Below are positions 11,589-21,377 of a stretch of DNA of 64,000 nt, one piece after another (position 1 is the stretch's first letter; each line of letters opens with the position of its first letter). Source of the DNA: Zeus faber (Eukaryota; Chordata; Actinopteri; Zeiformes; Zeidae); NCBI GenBank assembly GCA_960531495.1, contig OY482848.1, forward strand, positions 30,965,677 through 31,029,676. The letters are read 5' to 3'. The notes beneath the pieces were generated by a model. The model was not told the DNA's origin, did no database searches, and worked only from the letters and a program-made list of their open reading frames with translations. A program made the position numbers and the translations under genes.

Positions 11589-12845
11589 CGCGTGTGCGTG
11601 CGCGTGTGCGTGCGCGTGTGCGTGCGCGCGCGTACTGCGTAGGTTGAGAGGAGGTGCATGGAGATCTTCGGCTCTGAGGAGGCGCTGGAAGAAGCCAAGG
11701 AGAGCAGGGAGGAAAACAGGGAGGTGCAGAAGCAGAAACGCTTCAACAAGAAGGTCAAAGGTCAGTGTTGTGTTGTTTCATTGTAATAAAAGATTGATTC
11801 ATGAATTCAAAACGATGCATTTTCATTTCTTTGTTCAGTACATAAATGTCCTGTCGTGTGACATTATGTCCTGTGGTGTGACGCCAGTAGAATGGGAAAT
11901 AAAAGTTTTGTTTACAAAACTTTACTTTTATTTCCTATTCTACCAGCTTCAGTTTTTGTAATCTTTAATTATTTATCAAAAAACTGCATCATTTTTATGA
12001 TATGAAGAAGACAATGCGTTTTCATTGAGATTTGGACATTACAACATTTTTTTTTTTTTTTTACTGGTGTTACCACGGTTACTGGTGTTACTGGTGTTAC
12101 CCCTGTTACCTGGTGTTCAGGCATACATGATTACATTACTGGCCTTACCACCTACTGCCTTTTCTTTTTTTCTTTTCTTCTTTTTTTTTTTTTAGAGAAA
12201 AAAATGTTAATTTTTGTGCATCAGCGCCCACGTTCATCAAATTAAAAAAAATGGAATTTGTAAAATACTAAGCACTTTCACTTATCACGGGAGAAGAGAA
12301 GGAAGGCTATAGAAGACCTTAGATCAGGTTTAGATCGGGACCTGTCTCCCTATCCATGCCTAATTTGTGGCCACGATCTCCGTCCACTGCTCGTCCCCTT
12401 TCCTCTCAATCACACGTTGAGAACCTTGTGTTTTTATTTTAGTTGTATTTGATTTTACTCCATTTTATTTTACTTTTTATTTTACTCCGAAATAAAAATC
12501 TCATAAAATGTCCGGTGTTACCGGTAACACTAGTGTTGTCATGAGTTTATTAACCGGTGGGGAAAAATGTGCCGTCCCTAGTCTGAGGCAAAAGTGTCTA
12601 TTGTTTAACAGCAGATATATTTGGCCTTTAAAAATGTTCTTAACATTTTTGTTATACAATATCTTAAATAAATATGACGGCCCACAGGACAATTTATCGG
12701 ATAAGTTGACAGAAAAATATGCAAAAAATATTTAAATACAGGCAATTTTGGTGACTAACTTCTCCTGAACATAGAGAATTTATTGAATACTAATATCTAC
12801 ATTTCATAAAACGTTTTCCTTACTGCCCATATTTTAAATATTTAA

Positions 12846-12929
<84 letters not shown>

Positions 12930-13109
12930 GCGCGTGCGCGTGCGCGTGCGCCAGAGCTGCGCAGGGCCGTGCGGAGCAGCATGTGGAGCAGAGACACCAG
13001 CGTCCACCAGCACCAGTACGGAGCGGAGGAAGTCGTGGACGAGGAGGAAGACCTCTACAAGAAGACCTGCACCACCTGCGGACATCAGCTCAATTATGAG
13101 AAGATGTAG
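5733..13109 (+). CDS. xpa: xpa, DNA-damage recognition/verification scaffold of nucleotide excision repair (5 coding exons)
   Basis: Coding exons 5733-6015, 6487-6592, 9835-10000, 11643-11760 and 12955-13109 join in phase to give 275 residues (human XPA has 273). XPA acts in the nucleus. It binds damaged DNA and holds RPA, ERCC1-XPF and TFIIH in the repair complex. Seen in the sequence: an N-terminal basic helix [18 protein letters not shown] (31-48); an acidic block after [10 protein letters not shown] (70-79), corresponding to the ERCC1-binding region; a C4 zinc finger with C105, C108, C126 and C129 (C-X2-C-X17-C-X2-C); the DNA-binding domain with [18 protein letters not shown] and [11 protein letters not shown]; a charged helix; and a C-terminal [13 protein letters not shown] (TFIIH-contact region). 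The ATG at 5733 is the only in-frame ATG upstream of the conserved region and has A at -3 and G at +4. All introns are GT-AG. Several splice sites abut GT/CA microsatellites. No coding defect is visible. Confidence 0.97.
6451..6478. repeat. (GT)14 microsatellite abutting xpa exon 2 acceptor
   Basis: A perfect alternating GT tract ending 8 nt before exon 2. Confidence 0.95.
6487..6592 (+). CDS. xpa: xpa coding exon 2 (zinc finger)
   Basis: Carries all four zinc ligands (CDDC and CDKC, 17 residues apart). The acceptor TTTCCAG lies 8 nt after a (GT)14 array (6451-6478). The donor AG/GTATAC runs straight into a CA-rich tract (6597-6628). Confidence 0.95.
6654..7225. mobile_element. Non-autonomous hAT-like element, copy 1 (3'-truncated)
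   Basis: Starts with CAGAGTTTCCGTTA, the same terminal repeat that closes the second copy at 11394-11407 in inverted form. Internal blocks shared with that copy include AATCTGTTGAAGTCC, CATAATGTCCAGT, GAGGAGAAGCAGAAAGATGA and TAAGTTCCGACCCAAAGCAG. Similarity ends near 7225, so the right terminal repeat is missing. It lies in xpa intron 2 and has no coding capacity. Confidence 0.7.
7426..8925 (-). mobile_element. Tc1/mariner element, degenerate, split by about 560 bp of unrelated sequence
   Basis: The terminal part (ACTGATCAGCCACAACATTT, 7428-7447) is separated from the rest of the element by unrelated DNA at about 7468-8035. Transposase remnants then run on the - strand from 8925 to 8036. 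They include the stretch around [18 protein letters not shown] (N-terminal HTH/linker), [16 protein letters not shown] and the C-terminal [11 protein letters not shown]. Several frames and stops make it inactive. The left end and the N-terminal start of the transposase are absent. It lies in xpa intron 2. Two related copies lie at 35460-36325 and 37912-38543. Confidence 0.8.
8990..9215 (+). repeat. MITE-like repeat, inverted partner of 12185-12400
   Basis: Blocks such as GAGACAGGTCCCGATCTA, CTTAGTATTTTACAAATT and TTTAATTTAATGAACGT recur in reverse complement at 12185-12400. This copy is in xpa intron 2; the partner is in intron 4. The superfamily is not identified. Confidence 0.65.
9835..10000 (+). 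CDS. xpa: xpa coding exon 3 (DNA-binding domain)
   Basis: Fifty-five complete codons of the minimal DNA-binding domain, ending KLYLKLQ. The acceptor has a good pyrimidine tract (CTCCTTTTTCCTCAG). The donor CAG/GTAACC is followed 13 nt later by a (GT) array at 10014-10034. Confidence 0.95.
10014..10034. repeat. (GT)n microsatellite just after xpa exon 3 donor
   Basis: A short GT array beginning 13 nt into intron 3, followed by another brief GTGTGTGT run at 10042-10049. Confidence 0.9.
10670..11407. mobile_element. Non-autonomous hAT-like element, copy 2, with near-perfect 8-bp TSD
   Basis: The right end is TAACGGAAACTCTG; the left end is a decayed CAGCTTTTCTGTTATCC. The flanks are CTATGAAC (10662-10669) and ATATGAAC (11408-11415), 7 of 8 identical, as expected of hAT insertion. 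Its interior is collinear with the element at 6654-7225. It lies in xpa intron 3. Confidence 0.75.
11533..11632. repeat. GT array passing into (GTGCGC)n, upstream of xpa exon 4
   Basis: About 50 nt of pure GT followed by alternating GTGTGCGTGCGC units. It ends about 10 nt before the exon 4 acceptor. Alternating purine-pyrimidine DNA of this kind can adopt Z-DNA. Confidence 0.95.
11643..11760 (+). CDS. xpa: xpa coding exon 4
   Basis: Encodes the charged helix [20 protein letters not shown]. The acceptor TACTGCGTAG directly follows about 100 nt of GT/GC alternating repeat (11533-11632), with no normal pyrimidine tract. The donor is AAAG/GTCAGT. Confidence 0.95.
11888..11943. repeat. Near-perfect 24-nt-arm hairpin in xpa intron 4
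   Basis: GTAGAATGGGAAATAAAAG is followed after a few bases by the inverted CTTTTATTTCCTATTCTAC. It may be a miniature foldback element. The transcript could form a long stem. No microRNA claim is made. Confidence 0.7.
12062..12120. repeat. Short GTTACTGGT-type tandem repeat
   Basis: Imperfect tandem units of TTACTGGTG, about five copies, in xpa intron 4. A similar unit recurs at 12509-12535. Confidence 0.6.
12185..12400 (-). repeat. MITE-like repeat, inverted partner of 8990-9215
   Basis: Reverse complement of the intron 2 repeat. Matching blocks are listed under 8990-9215. It may allow intron 2 and intron 4 of the xpa transcript to pair. Confidence 0.65.
12850..12950. repeat. GT array passing into GC-rich alternating repeat, upstream of xpa exon 5
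   Basis: About 75 nt of GT followed by (GTGCGC) units. It ends 4 nt before exon 5 and takes the place of the polypyrimidine tract. Confidence 0.95.
12955..13109 (+). CDS. xpa: xpa coding exon 5 (C-terminus and stop)
   Basis: Encodes [20 protein letters not shown] through [13 protein letters not shown] and TAG. The acceptor GCGCCAG is immediately preceded by about 100 nt of GT then GC-rich repeat (12850-12950). Confidence 0.95.
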
Positions 13110-14665
13110 CCACACACACACATTCTTGTAGTGGTATCAAAGTGAGGACCGAGTATATACAACTGGTTAGTGAAGACCCATGTTCCTGGTGCACTTCTAA
13201 ACCAAACAACATAGTATATTTGGAGCCCGCTCCTCACAAGTATAGTAAAACAGACATTATTGTGTGTGATATTGGACCATGGTCTATTACAGATCAGGAC
13301 TGTAGAAGATGAAAGGTGCTTTTTTCTGGGGCGAACATCGACTCAGTTTTCCAGACACTCTGGATGAAAAAGAGAAAATAGCCAGACCTCTTTTTGTTTG
13401 TATGTTTGTTTGTATGTTGTTTGTCAGGGATTCAGGGACACTCCACTCTCTACTCAGCCTTATATGGTTACACTACACTGTATGGTTTTGTTTATTTAGA
13501 AAAAAATGAAACAAATAGGTGAAAACAAACAAATCTGTATCAAGTGTTAGTGTTATGTTTAAGTGCAACTTTTGGTTTATTTAATCTTGATTTGTTTTGT
13601 TTATTTGTTTACTTGATACTTGTTTACTTGATTTTTTTGATTTTTTTTTTTAACCCCAGCCTATGTGTTAATATTCCCGATACAGCCGTAGAAGAAATAC
13701 AAGGGAAGCTACCTTCTTCCGAGGAACATTTCTGACCCTGTCTTAAAAGAACAAGATAAAAGGAGGAAGGATATTCTGGCGGAGTTGCTTTCTAGTTTCA
13801 TTAGTGATTCCCACCCCTAAAAAAAAAAAATACCTATATTACCTCACATGAATGCAATTACCAGCTGTCCTGTTTTTAGCTTTCACACCCACAAGTTGAG
13901 TTCAACTTAGGACTTTCTCCTGCCTTCATTTACTTCCTTTCATTTAACTAATAGTGTGTGAAGCGTTCCTCTGTGTCGCGGGCAAAATAAGGAAGGGCCG
14001 ATACGTTGAAACTTGAAACTTCTGCCTTGCATTCATGGACATGGAAACCACATGATCAACAGCTCTTCTGCAGAGATGATCTAGAAACCTGAAACTCACT
14101 TACAGAAACAAAAAGCTAAGTGTTGTTTTTCCTCTCCAGGTTTCTCCAAACATATGCAAACCATGACTCATAGACTCCTGGTTTTCTATTTTTGGATTGG
14201 TTGTCTTTATTTCTGTTCTCCTTTGTTCCTGTTCGAATTTATCAATCACATCCTGTTTTATAACTCTCAAGCTCAGAAGAAATTGATGAGTAAATTGCCC
14301 ACATCCTGTTATGAATCATAATTGATGACATTTTATAGGAAGTCGTATTTCAGTATTAACTAACCACATGTTTGTTATTTAACTTATTGGCTAACATAGT
14401 TTGAATAGTAGATAGAGGCGAACATGTGGCTTTCGGGAACAGTTGGTAGCATTTTTTTTAAATTTCATATAAAAAAAAGAATTCATGTGAATCTATTCTA
14501 TCTGTAATCAGGGACCAGGCTGGGTCATACTGCTTATTGCCTGTGCCCAGGGAATGTGATGAAATTAACTTAATGAAGTGAGAATAAATGTGTCATATAT
14601 ATTTAGCATTTAAGTTTGTCTGACGTTTTTGAGTCATTGCTCGGTAGTGACAGTAATTTAATTAA

Positions 14666-14667
<2 letters not shown>

Positions 14668-14707
<40 letters not shown>
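14668..14707. repeat. (TA)n microsatellite
   Basis: A perfect alternating TA tract followed by poly-T. Confidence 0.9.
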
Positions 14708-14715
<8 letters not shown>

Positions 14716-15849
14716 TTTTTAATAAATTGCATTAAGTCCTCACTTAAAACGAACAGAGAACATACAGTATACTGTATATTCTAATTTTTAACAAAGTTAA
14801 AGGTAGAACATGAGTACATGACCTTAAAAATAAAAAGTAAAGGTCATGCGTCCTCACCAGTACGCAGTACTAGCCCTATGTTTTACTCTTTGGCGTACCG
14901 GGACTTCTCACAAGCTGCCGGTGCTATGTTTGGCCGTCTTAAGTGGACATATTGTAAAATATGTCATATTTTCAGTCGGAGCACACTTTTTTTCTTTATT
15001 ATAAGTCATGGCAACCCGGAGCTCTGCCCTCCCAGTTGCCATGACATAATTGACCAAACTGTATATGGACATGGACCGGGGATTTCTCCAGATTGTGGGC
15101 CTCAGTGTTGGCGCTTTCTATTTCTCACCTTTTAGGTGGAGACAGCTGGCTTCCCTCATCTTACGGCCGCAGTCAAGCTCAGTGTGGTCCGAGGCCTCAG
15201 CTCCTCCCACTTCCTGTTTGGCTCCTTCAGTGATCCTGATTAGGGGGCACCCGGTCCAGTGTTCCAATACGCCAATCCACACGCTTCAGGGGATTGAAGC
15301 TACAAATGTTGGGCTAGCTCGTCAGTCGAGGTGGCTGTGATATAATGTGAGCAGCTCGCCACTGCGTCTCCTGCTCTGCCTTCACTAGAAAGTGTTGAGA
15401 CTCCGTGTAGGCTCCATTTTAATGTTCACTGAGGCAGTAGTTGAACTACCGGGGCAATGGGCCAGGTATATGTTTAGGTTCAACACTGACCTCACACACA
15501 CAGTTTTTCTTTGTTAGACGCACTGGATACAGGTTGCTGTTTTGACTGTTTTTTGGCAATGTGAGAATTAGACAGTGAGGGGCTAATTTAAAATAAATGG
15601 ATTGCGGCCGCTAGTAGCACCATGAATTGTGCATCAATTGTGCCCACTATCTGCACCGTTTTAGCATCTGATTCACAAAGATATTGGAGAGGCCGTTGGA
15701 GAGTCATGACACATTTACACCACTGGTCTACACTTGTCTGTTCAACAAATTATCAGTCTTAAATAAATATAAAACTTAAAACACATGACAGGGTATGGGG
15801 TATATATAATTAGTATTTTTAGGTGTATGTGCAGTGACTTTAAAACATT

Positions 15850-15851
<2 letters not shown>

Positions 15852-15888
<37 letters not shown>

Positions 15889-15891
15889 ATA

Positions 15892-15922
<31 letters not shown>
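15852..15922. repeat. Compound (GT)n-(TA)n microsatellite
   Basis: A GT array followed by a TATG/TA array and poly-T. Confidence 0.9.
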
Positions 15923-16698
15923 TTTTTTTAAGGAATTCTAGTTGTTGCTGAATCTTATTACAGTGAATAAATTATGACAGTTGACTTAATATATTTTGCT
16001 CTACCAAGTTCCGGGCCACTGGTCCATGGTCCCGAGGTTTGATGCCATCTCTGGTTCAATGCCAGTTTTGACCACTTCATCACTATTCCCTATTACTTTT
16101 GGTTGTTTTTTCGATATCTTTTGAGTTTAATAGGGATTACAGAAACATTTTTAACAACGTTTGTAGCGCCTTATTTACACAAAAAAATTATTCAAAGTTT
16201 CAACAAGTTGCTTTTGGAGTGCATTTTGAAAACCACTGCGGACTATTGCGTGTTCCGCTACCTACAGATGCGGTAACAGTAAATATAATTATAATAATGT
16301 CAAAATATAATTTACAGATCACTGGAAAGTCCACCCCTTAAAAATGTGCTTCAATTGCACCAGCTTCCTGAAGACTATCACGCAGCGCTGCTTTCTTTTG
16401 GTCTTGTGCAGTTAGCACCTGGTCTCTAAAGACTAAAAATAGCGTCACTCTAACTGCGTGTGACTATTTGCGCCGCTGTTTATGAATTGGACACTATTTG
16501 CAACAAGGCTCATTTGCATAGAAAGGGGCCAATTTTGCATCAAGTGTATACATATTACCTAATTTAAATACATGCGAATAGCACCAGCACACCGAGACGC
16601 TATTTGTGTTGCAGCGCAGTTAGCAGCGCATTTCACTATTTGTGGGTGCTTTGTGAATTACACGCTCGCATTTTCTGTGATTTGTGTTCAGCAGCTGC

Positions 16699-16916
16699 AA
16701 AAGCCGCATAATCCCTTTGTGATTTCGCCCCTGAGACTTTATTTTCATTTTGGTTCCTTTTAGATTGAGGTGTCTTGGAATGTGTGGCGTCCCAAGAAAG
16801 CCCCCATTGTATAATATAATTACGGACAGCCCCTGTCCCTAATTATATTACGGACAGGGGATGCCAAAATGAAAATTAAGTCTCAGGGGCGAAATCAAAG
16901 GGATTATGCGGCTTTT
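16699..16916. repeat. Inverted repeat (about 53-bp arms) around an LTR start
   Basis: The left arm 16699-16753 (AAAAGCCGCATAATCCC and GCCCCTGAGACTT) is repeated inverted at 16864-16916. The loop holds the first about 50 bp of the ERV LTR (CTTGGAATGTGTGGCGTCCC) and a smaller inner inverted motif built from ATTACGGACAG and CCCCTGTCC. The right arm replaces LTR sequence that is present in the intact copy at 23232-23345. Confidence 0.8.
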
Positions 16917-17145
16917 GACCTGTGACCTATGTAGGGGAACCAGATGGGTAACGTTGTCTCTGGAAAAGCATAAAAAGACACTCCGTAGTTCCATTCGACA
17001 GAGAACTCACTCCTTCTTCATCAACACATCAAAATCATCAAGAAACTTCAAATTGGCGTCACAAACCAGGATCTGCTGGTCCTCCTCTGCCACTGCCATC
17101 AGCTTCAGCTTCAGATACCACTTTAAACACCCCAGGGTGAGTGTT
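16772..17145 (+). repeat. ERV LTR, copy A (5' part rearranged)
   Basis: Starts GAGGTGTCTTGGAATGTGTGG, as does the LTR at 23229. Shared later blocks are GACCTGTGACCTATGTAGGG, TTCGACAGAGAA and GGGTGAGTG followed by CTCTCACAAAT. The segment between the LTR start and GACCTGTGACC is replaced by an inverted copy of the flanking DNA. It belongs to an old endogenous retrovirus and is unlikely to be functional. Confidence 0.7.
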
Positions 17146-17937
17146 CTCTCACAAATATAAGCTGCTGGTCTGAGAAGCGGTAGTATTTTGTGCAGGTAGG
17201 CTGCACTGACAAGAGCAGATTGTGCGGAGAGGACAGATTATGTGTTGATGTGTGAAGTGAGTTTCCATCTAAATTGGGGTTAATTAAGTTGTAAAAGACG
17301 TAAATAAGGGAAATAAGAGAATAATAAATGAAGAAAAAGAGAAATACAGAATAGAGACAGGAGAAATAAGAAATAAGTTAAAAGATCATTAAGTTGAAGT
17401 AAAAAGTAATAGTAGAATGGCAGAATTAGTAATAAAAAGTAACTAAATAACCATGCAAGATGAATGAAGACAGGGCCCGTATCTCTTTAAGGGTAAGACA
17501 TGTGAACATTAGCTGCTGTGTGAAAGTTGGCCGTAAGAAAATATAATAGAGTCAAATCTGTGTAAGAAAAACAAAGAGGAAATAACCCTGGCCAGGGGAA
17601 TTGGCTAAATATGAAATAAAATGAAATAAGATGAAAAAGATGAAAGTAAAGTGAAAAAGAGTTAAAAGCTAAAGGCTTAAAAGAGGAAATAAGATGAAAA
17701 ATAAAGTATAAGAAAAGTTGGGAAAAACGGAGCTGAATCAGCCGAGGAGAACCAACATTGAACATACATAATGAAAGAATCTGATTCAAAAGATAATTTG
17801 TTAAACGTCTGGCCAAAGTGAAAATTTTGATGAAATTAGAAAAGTATAAATGAGTCGACGTTAAAACATAAAGTTAAGCGCTGTTGAAGTCTTTGGAGGA
17901 TCAGACTATTGCTGGACAGACATGTCTTTTTCTTTTT

Positions 17938-17950
17938 TGTGTGTGTGTGT

Positions 17951-18005
<55 letters not shown>
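17938..18005. repeat. (GT)n microsatellite inside ERV leader
   Basis: A longer version of the GT tract at the matching place in copy B (23940-23975). Confidence 0.95.
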
Positions 18006-18169
18006 TGTGCCGCGGCTGAAGGTGTGTGAAGATATTTGTGTATTGTTCGTGTATATGTATAAATGATATATAGAATATATGTGTTATTAAATAGGTATAC
18101 ATAGGTGGTGAGTGGTTTGAGTAATACATAAAGAGAGACATTTCTTGCCCCTTTAGTGATAAACATATA

Positions 18170-18302
18170 TGAGCCTGTTTACAGACTTTTTAAAGTTGAT
18201 AATAAAAATCATGAGCCTTTCCTTAACGACGTTTGATAAATATATATGAGCCTTTACAGGACTTTATATATTTGATAACAAAATGAGCCTTCTGAAGGAC
18301 TA
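18170..18302 (+). repeat. Degenerate ATGAGCCTTT-type tandem repeats in ERV leader
   Basis: Units of roughly 50-60 bp that start near ATGAGCC and contain a GACTTT and TTGATAA motif recur about four times. The matching region of copy B (24130-24300) has the same structure. Confidence 0.6.
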
Positions 18303-18605
18303 GAGCCAACCAGCAACAGTTTGCTTACACATGCATGTACACATTCAGAAAAAGAAAGAAAAATCTCCTGTTCTGATTTTGTAAGTAGGATTTGTAGATT
18401 GTGTGTGTGTTCTTTCTTTGTCTGTTTCATGTTTGTTGTGTGTGTGTGAATGTGCTTGCTGTGAGTCCTGTCTGGTTAAAAGAACAGATAGTCTTGTTAA
18501 AATAGGAGGAGAAGCTTGTTTGGCTGCCAGAAGAAAAGAGGTTTTGTGTTTTGGCTGCTGAGTGAGAAAAAACAGCTCTGATTTAGTTAAATATACATCT
18601 ATTGA

Positions 18606-21178
18606 TGCACCTAGACACATCATCAGTGATGGAACCTGGGGTCATTGGGTGTTTCGGGTCTTTCAACATCATACACCCTTACCCAGGCGACCCAGCCGGG
18701 TTTGATCAAGTGTCCGACTTGTGTCTATGTAGCATGTGCCCACGGATCACCCCTCTTGATCCACAGCCATCTAGAGGCCTTCTCAGCTGCCTCTGTTGTA
18801 GTTTTGATGGCCTTTCTCTGCCGTGCCCCCGTGATACCAAGCAGGCTGTATGCTTTGCAGAGAGATCGTGCCGCGAAGACTCTACAGTCCATCTCGATTT
18901 GCACACACCAGGCACGCCACCCCCGTCTGCGGCACTCCTCCACTAAGTCGGCGTACTTGGCACGCTTCCTCTCATTGGCCTCTTCCATATGCTCCTCCCA
19001 GGGGACTGTCAGCTCCAGAAGAACCACCTGCTTTGTTGAATCTGAGAACAGAACTATGTCTGGTCTCAGGGTGGTTTCCACGATGTGCTCTGGGAATCTG
19101 AGCTGCTTCCCCAGGTCGCCCTTCATCTGCCAGTCCGGCGTGGTACCAAGGAGTCCCACTGCTCCCCTTTGCTGGGGCTTAGGCTTCTCCCCTGCTTGGA
19201 CGAACGCAATCGCTGCCTTGCTGATCGGAGAGGCTTGTCCTGGGTGATGCTGGTGAAGATGCTTCTGCTATCACCTTCAGCACCTGGTCGTGGCGCCAAG
19301 TGTAGCGTCCTTCACGAAGGGCTTTTGGGCAACAGCTGAGGATGCGCTCTAGCGTTCCTCTTCTGAGACACAAGGGGCATGATGGTGTGTCAACCTTGCC
19401 CCAGCAGAAGAGATTGGATGGGCTGGGTAAGACGTCATAGATGGATGCGATCAGGAACTTGATCCGGTAAGGCTCAGCTTGCCAAAGCTCGGACCAGGAG
19501 ATCTTGTAGTCCACTGCCTGTTCCCATCTCGTCCATGCACCTTGCTGTCGCATCCCCACCATCTGGCTAGCGCGCAGTTCCTCCACGCCAGCTCTCACCT
19601 CCTCTCGGACCAGTCGGCGTCTGTCTTTACCCAGGGCCTTGTCATAGCATGTGGTTGGAACGCTACCAAGCCCTGCTTGTCCAGATGCCTCTGGGCCGAC
19701 CAGCACGCTGTGACACAAGCATGACTCAGCCTGCTTGACTGCTTCCCTTGCCCTCCACTTCCTCCCAGTCCTGACTACAATGCCAGCCTGGGAGACTTTT
19801 GAGTCACTGGATTCCCTGTACTGTAGCACCTCTCTTGCACGGGTAACCATAAACTCCTCATTCAGGCTGCTTGTGGGGAGCTTCAGCTTGTTGTTCTTCC
19901 CGTACAGAGTGATGCTACTCAGGCTTCGTGGCAGGCCCAGCCATCTACGGAGGTAACGGCTGATCCTCCTCTCGAAGCCCTCCACTGTTGTTATTGGGAA
20001 CTCGTACACAAGCAGGGGCCACAGAATCCTGGGGAGGACACCGTACTGGTAAATCAAGGCCTTGAATTTACCAGGCAGACCCGATTTGTCCACTGCTGTC
20101 AGCCACACCTCCAGCTCCCGATTTGTGGCCTTGATGGATACAGCGTCCTTCAGTGTGCAATCAAAGGTCTTGCCGAGGCTCTTGATTGGTTTCTCGGTGA
20201 CTGATGGAATCTGGGTGCCGTCCAGAGAGAAGCGGAACTTGTCTGTCACTTTCCCTCTCTTGAGCACCAGGGACCTTGATTTTGCAGGCTTGAAACACAT
20301 CCGAGACCAGATGATGATCTTCTCCAAGCCCCTAAGGATCCATCGGCACACCGGCACTGACGTTGTTGTAACTGTCAGGTCGTCCATAAAGGCTCTGATG
20401 GGGGGCTGGCGGACTCCAGACTTGGTGAGCGGACCTCTGCACTCCACTTCGGCTGACTTGACCAGCATGTCCATGGTCAAGGCAAAGAGGATCACTGAAA
20501 TCGTATCATCCAGTGATGATCCCTTTCTCCAGCCGATGCCACTCGGATGTGACTGCCCCAGAGGTGACTCTCAGCTTGAAACTCTTGTAGTAGTCCAAGA
20601 TGAGGTTGGTGAGGTCGAGCCACCGCACTGCTAGGTCTTCTTTCCATTCTCTTGCCTCTCTGATCAACTGCGTGACCACACCTGTATGCACGTGGCATCC
20701 TGGAACCTTTGGGATTCCACCCTTCTGTACAGAGGTATTGATGTACTCATTCTTCAGGAGGAACTCTGTCAACCTACGGGATAGGATGGCGAAGAATATC
20801 TTACCCTCAACGTTGAGCAGCGAGATGGTTCTGAACTGCTCAATGTTCTTAGCATTCTCCTCCTTGGGAATCCAGACATCTTCTGCAAATCTCCATTGTT
20901 GGGCTACCTTTCCCTTCCTCCAGACAACCCTAAGGATCTTCCACAGCCGGTGAAGGAGTCTGGGACACCTCTTGTACACTTTGTACGGCACTCCACTTTG
21001 TCCCGGAGCAGAACTGGCTCTGGCTCCCTTGACAACCTCCTGAACCTCCTTCCAACTGGGCTCCTTGCTGTTGAAGTCAGTGGTGGGTCCTGGGGGGGTC
21101 TATCAAAGGTCTATAGGGACCTAGGTCTTCCTCCCAAGCAGCGTCACTGTAGGTGTTTCGGAGATGGTGGGAGCTAAA
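18606..21178 (-). mobile_element. RLE-type non-LTR retrotransposon (R2/R4/Hero-like), 5'-truncated and broken
   Basis: On the - strand from about 21178, the frame reads into a reverse transcriptase (KGARASSAPGQSGVPYKVYK, then EQFRTISLLNVEGKIFFAIL), the catalytic FMDD box (20390-20379), a zinc-finger region (CPLCLRRGTLERILSCCP) and a restriction-like endonuclease with RPDIVLFSD and LLELTVPWEEHMEEANERK (PD-(D/E)XK type). Damage seen: an internal deletion near 20590 removes the RT motif A region (LDLTN joins straight to LILDYY), there is a frameshift/stop at about 20497-20505 and another frameshift at about 19160-19195, and the zinc-finger His appears replaced by Arg. It is inserted in ERV copy A. 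The longest open frame (20495-19179, 438 codons) is part of this element, not a host gene. Confidence 0.85.
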
Positions 21179-21377
21179 ACAGGTGCGGCAAGGGGTGGTG
21201 CCTCATACAGAGTGGAGATTAGTTCACTCCTCCTGACAAGAGGGGCTGTGAAGTAGCCCGCTCCTCTCTTTTCCTCTCAGTATGATAGAAGAATAAAATC
21301 AAATTAAAAAGATAAATAGAATAAAAATAATTAATTGAAGGTGATATCCGATTGACTAATACACTCTTTAGATTTTA

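Larger units (their letters stand above)
13110..16698. other. xpa 3'UTR and intergenic sequence
   Basis: The xpa 3'UTR starts at 13110. Its end is not certain; no strong poly(A) signal was seen in the first few hundred bases. The rest contains a (TA)n tract at 14668-14707, a GT then TA array at 15852-15922, and moderately GC-rich unique-looking sequence at 14850-15420 with no recognised domain. No gene is supported. Confidence 0.5.

Noticed and set aside
11888-11943. microRNA precursor
   Set aside because: The hairpin is strong but AT-rich and more like a foldback repeat; no conserved mature sequence recognised.
14818-15340. Two overlapping + strand open frames of about 100 codons in GC-richer DNA
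   Set aside because: No recognised domain, no splice sites or promoter context; considered chance frames.
19179-20495. 438-codon open frame as a host gene
   Set aside because: It contains a reverse-transcriptase FMDD box and a LINE zinc finger, and is continuous with the RLE-LINE on both sides.
18602-21177. Long + strand frames opposite the RLE-LINE (for example 18645-19247 and 20062-20634)
   Set aside because: Antisense shadows with no domain of their own.
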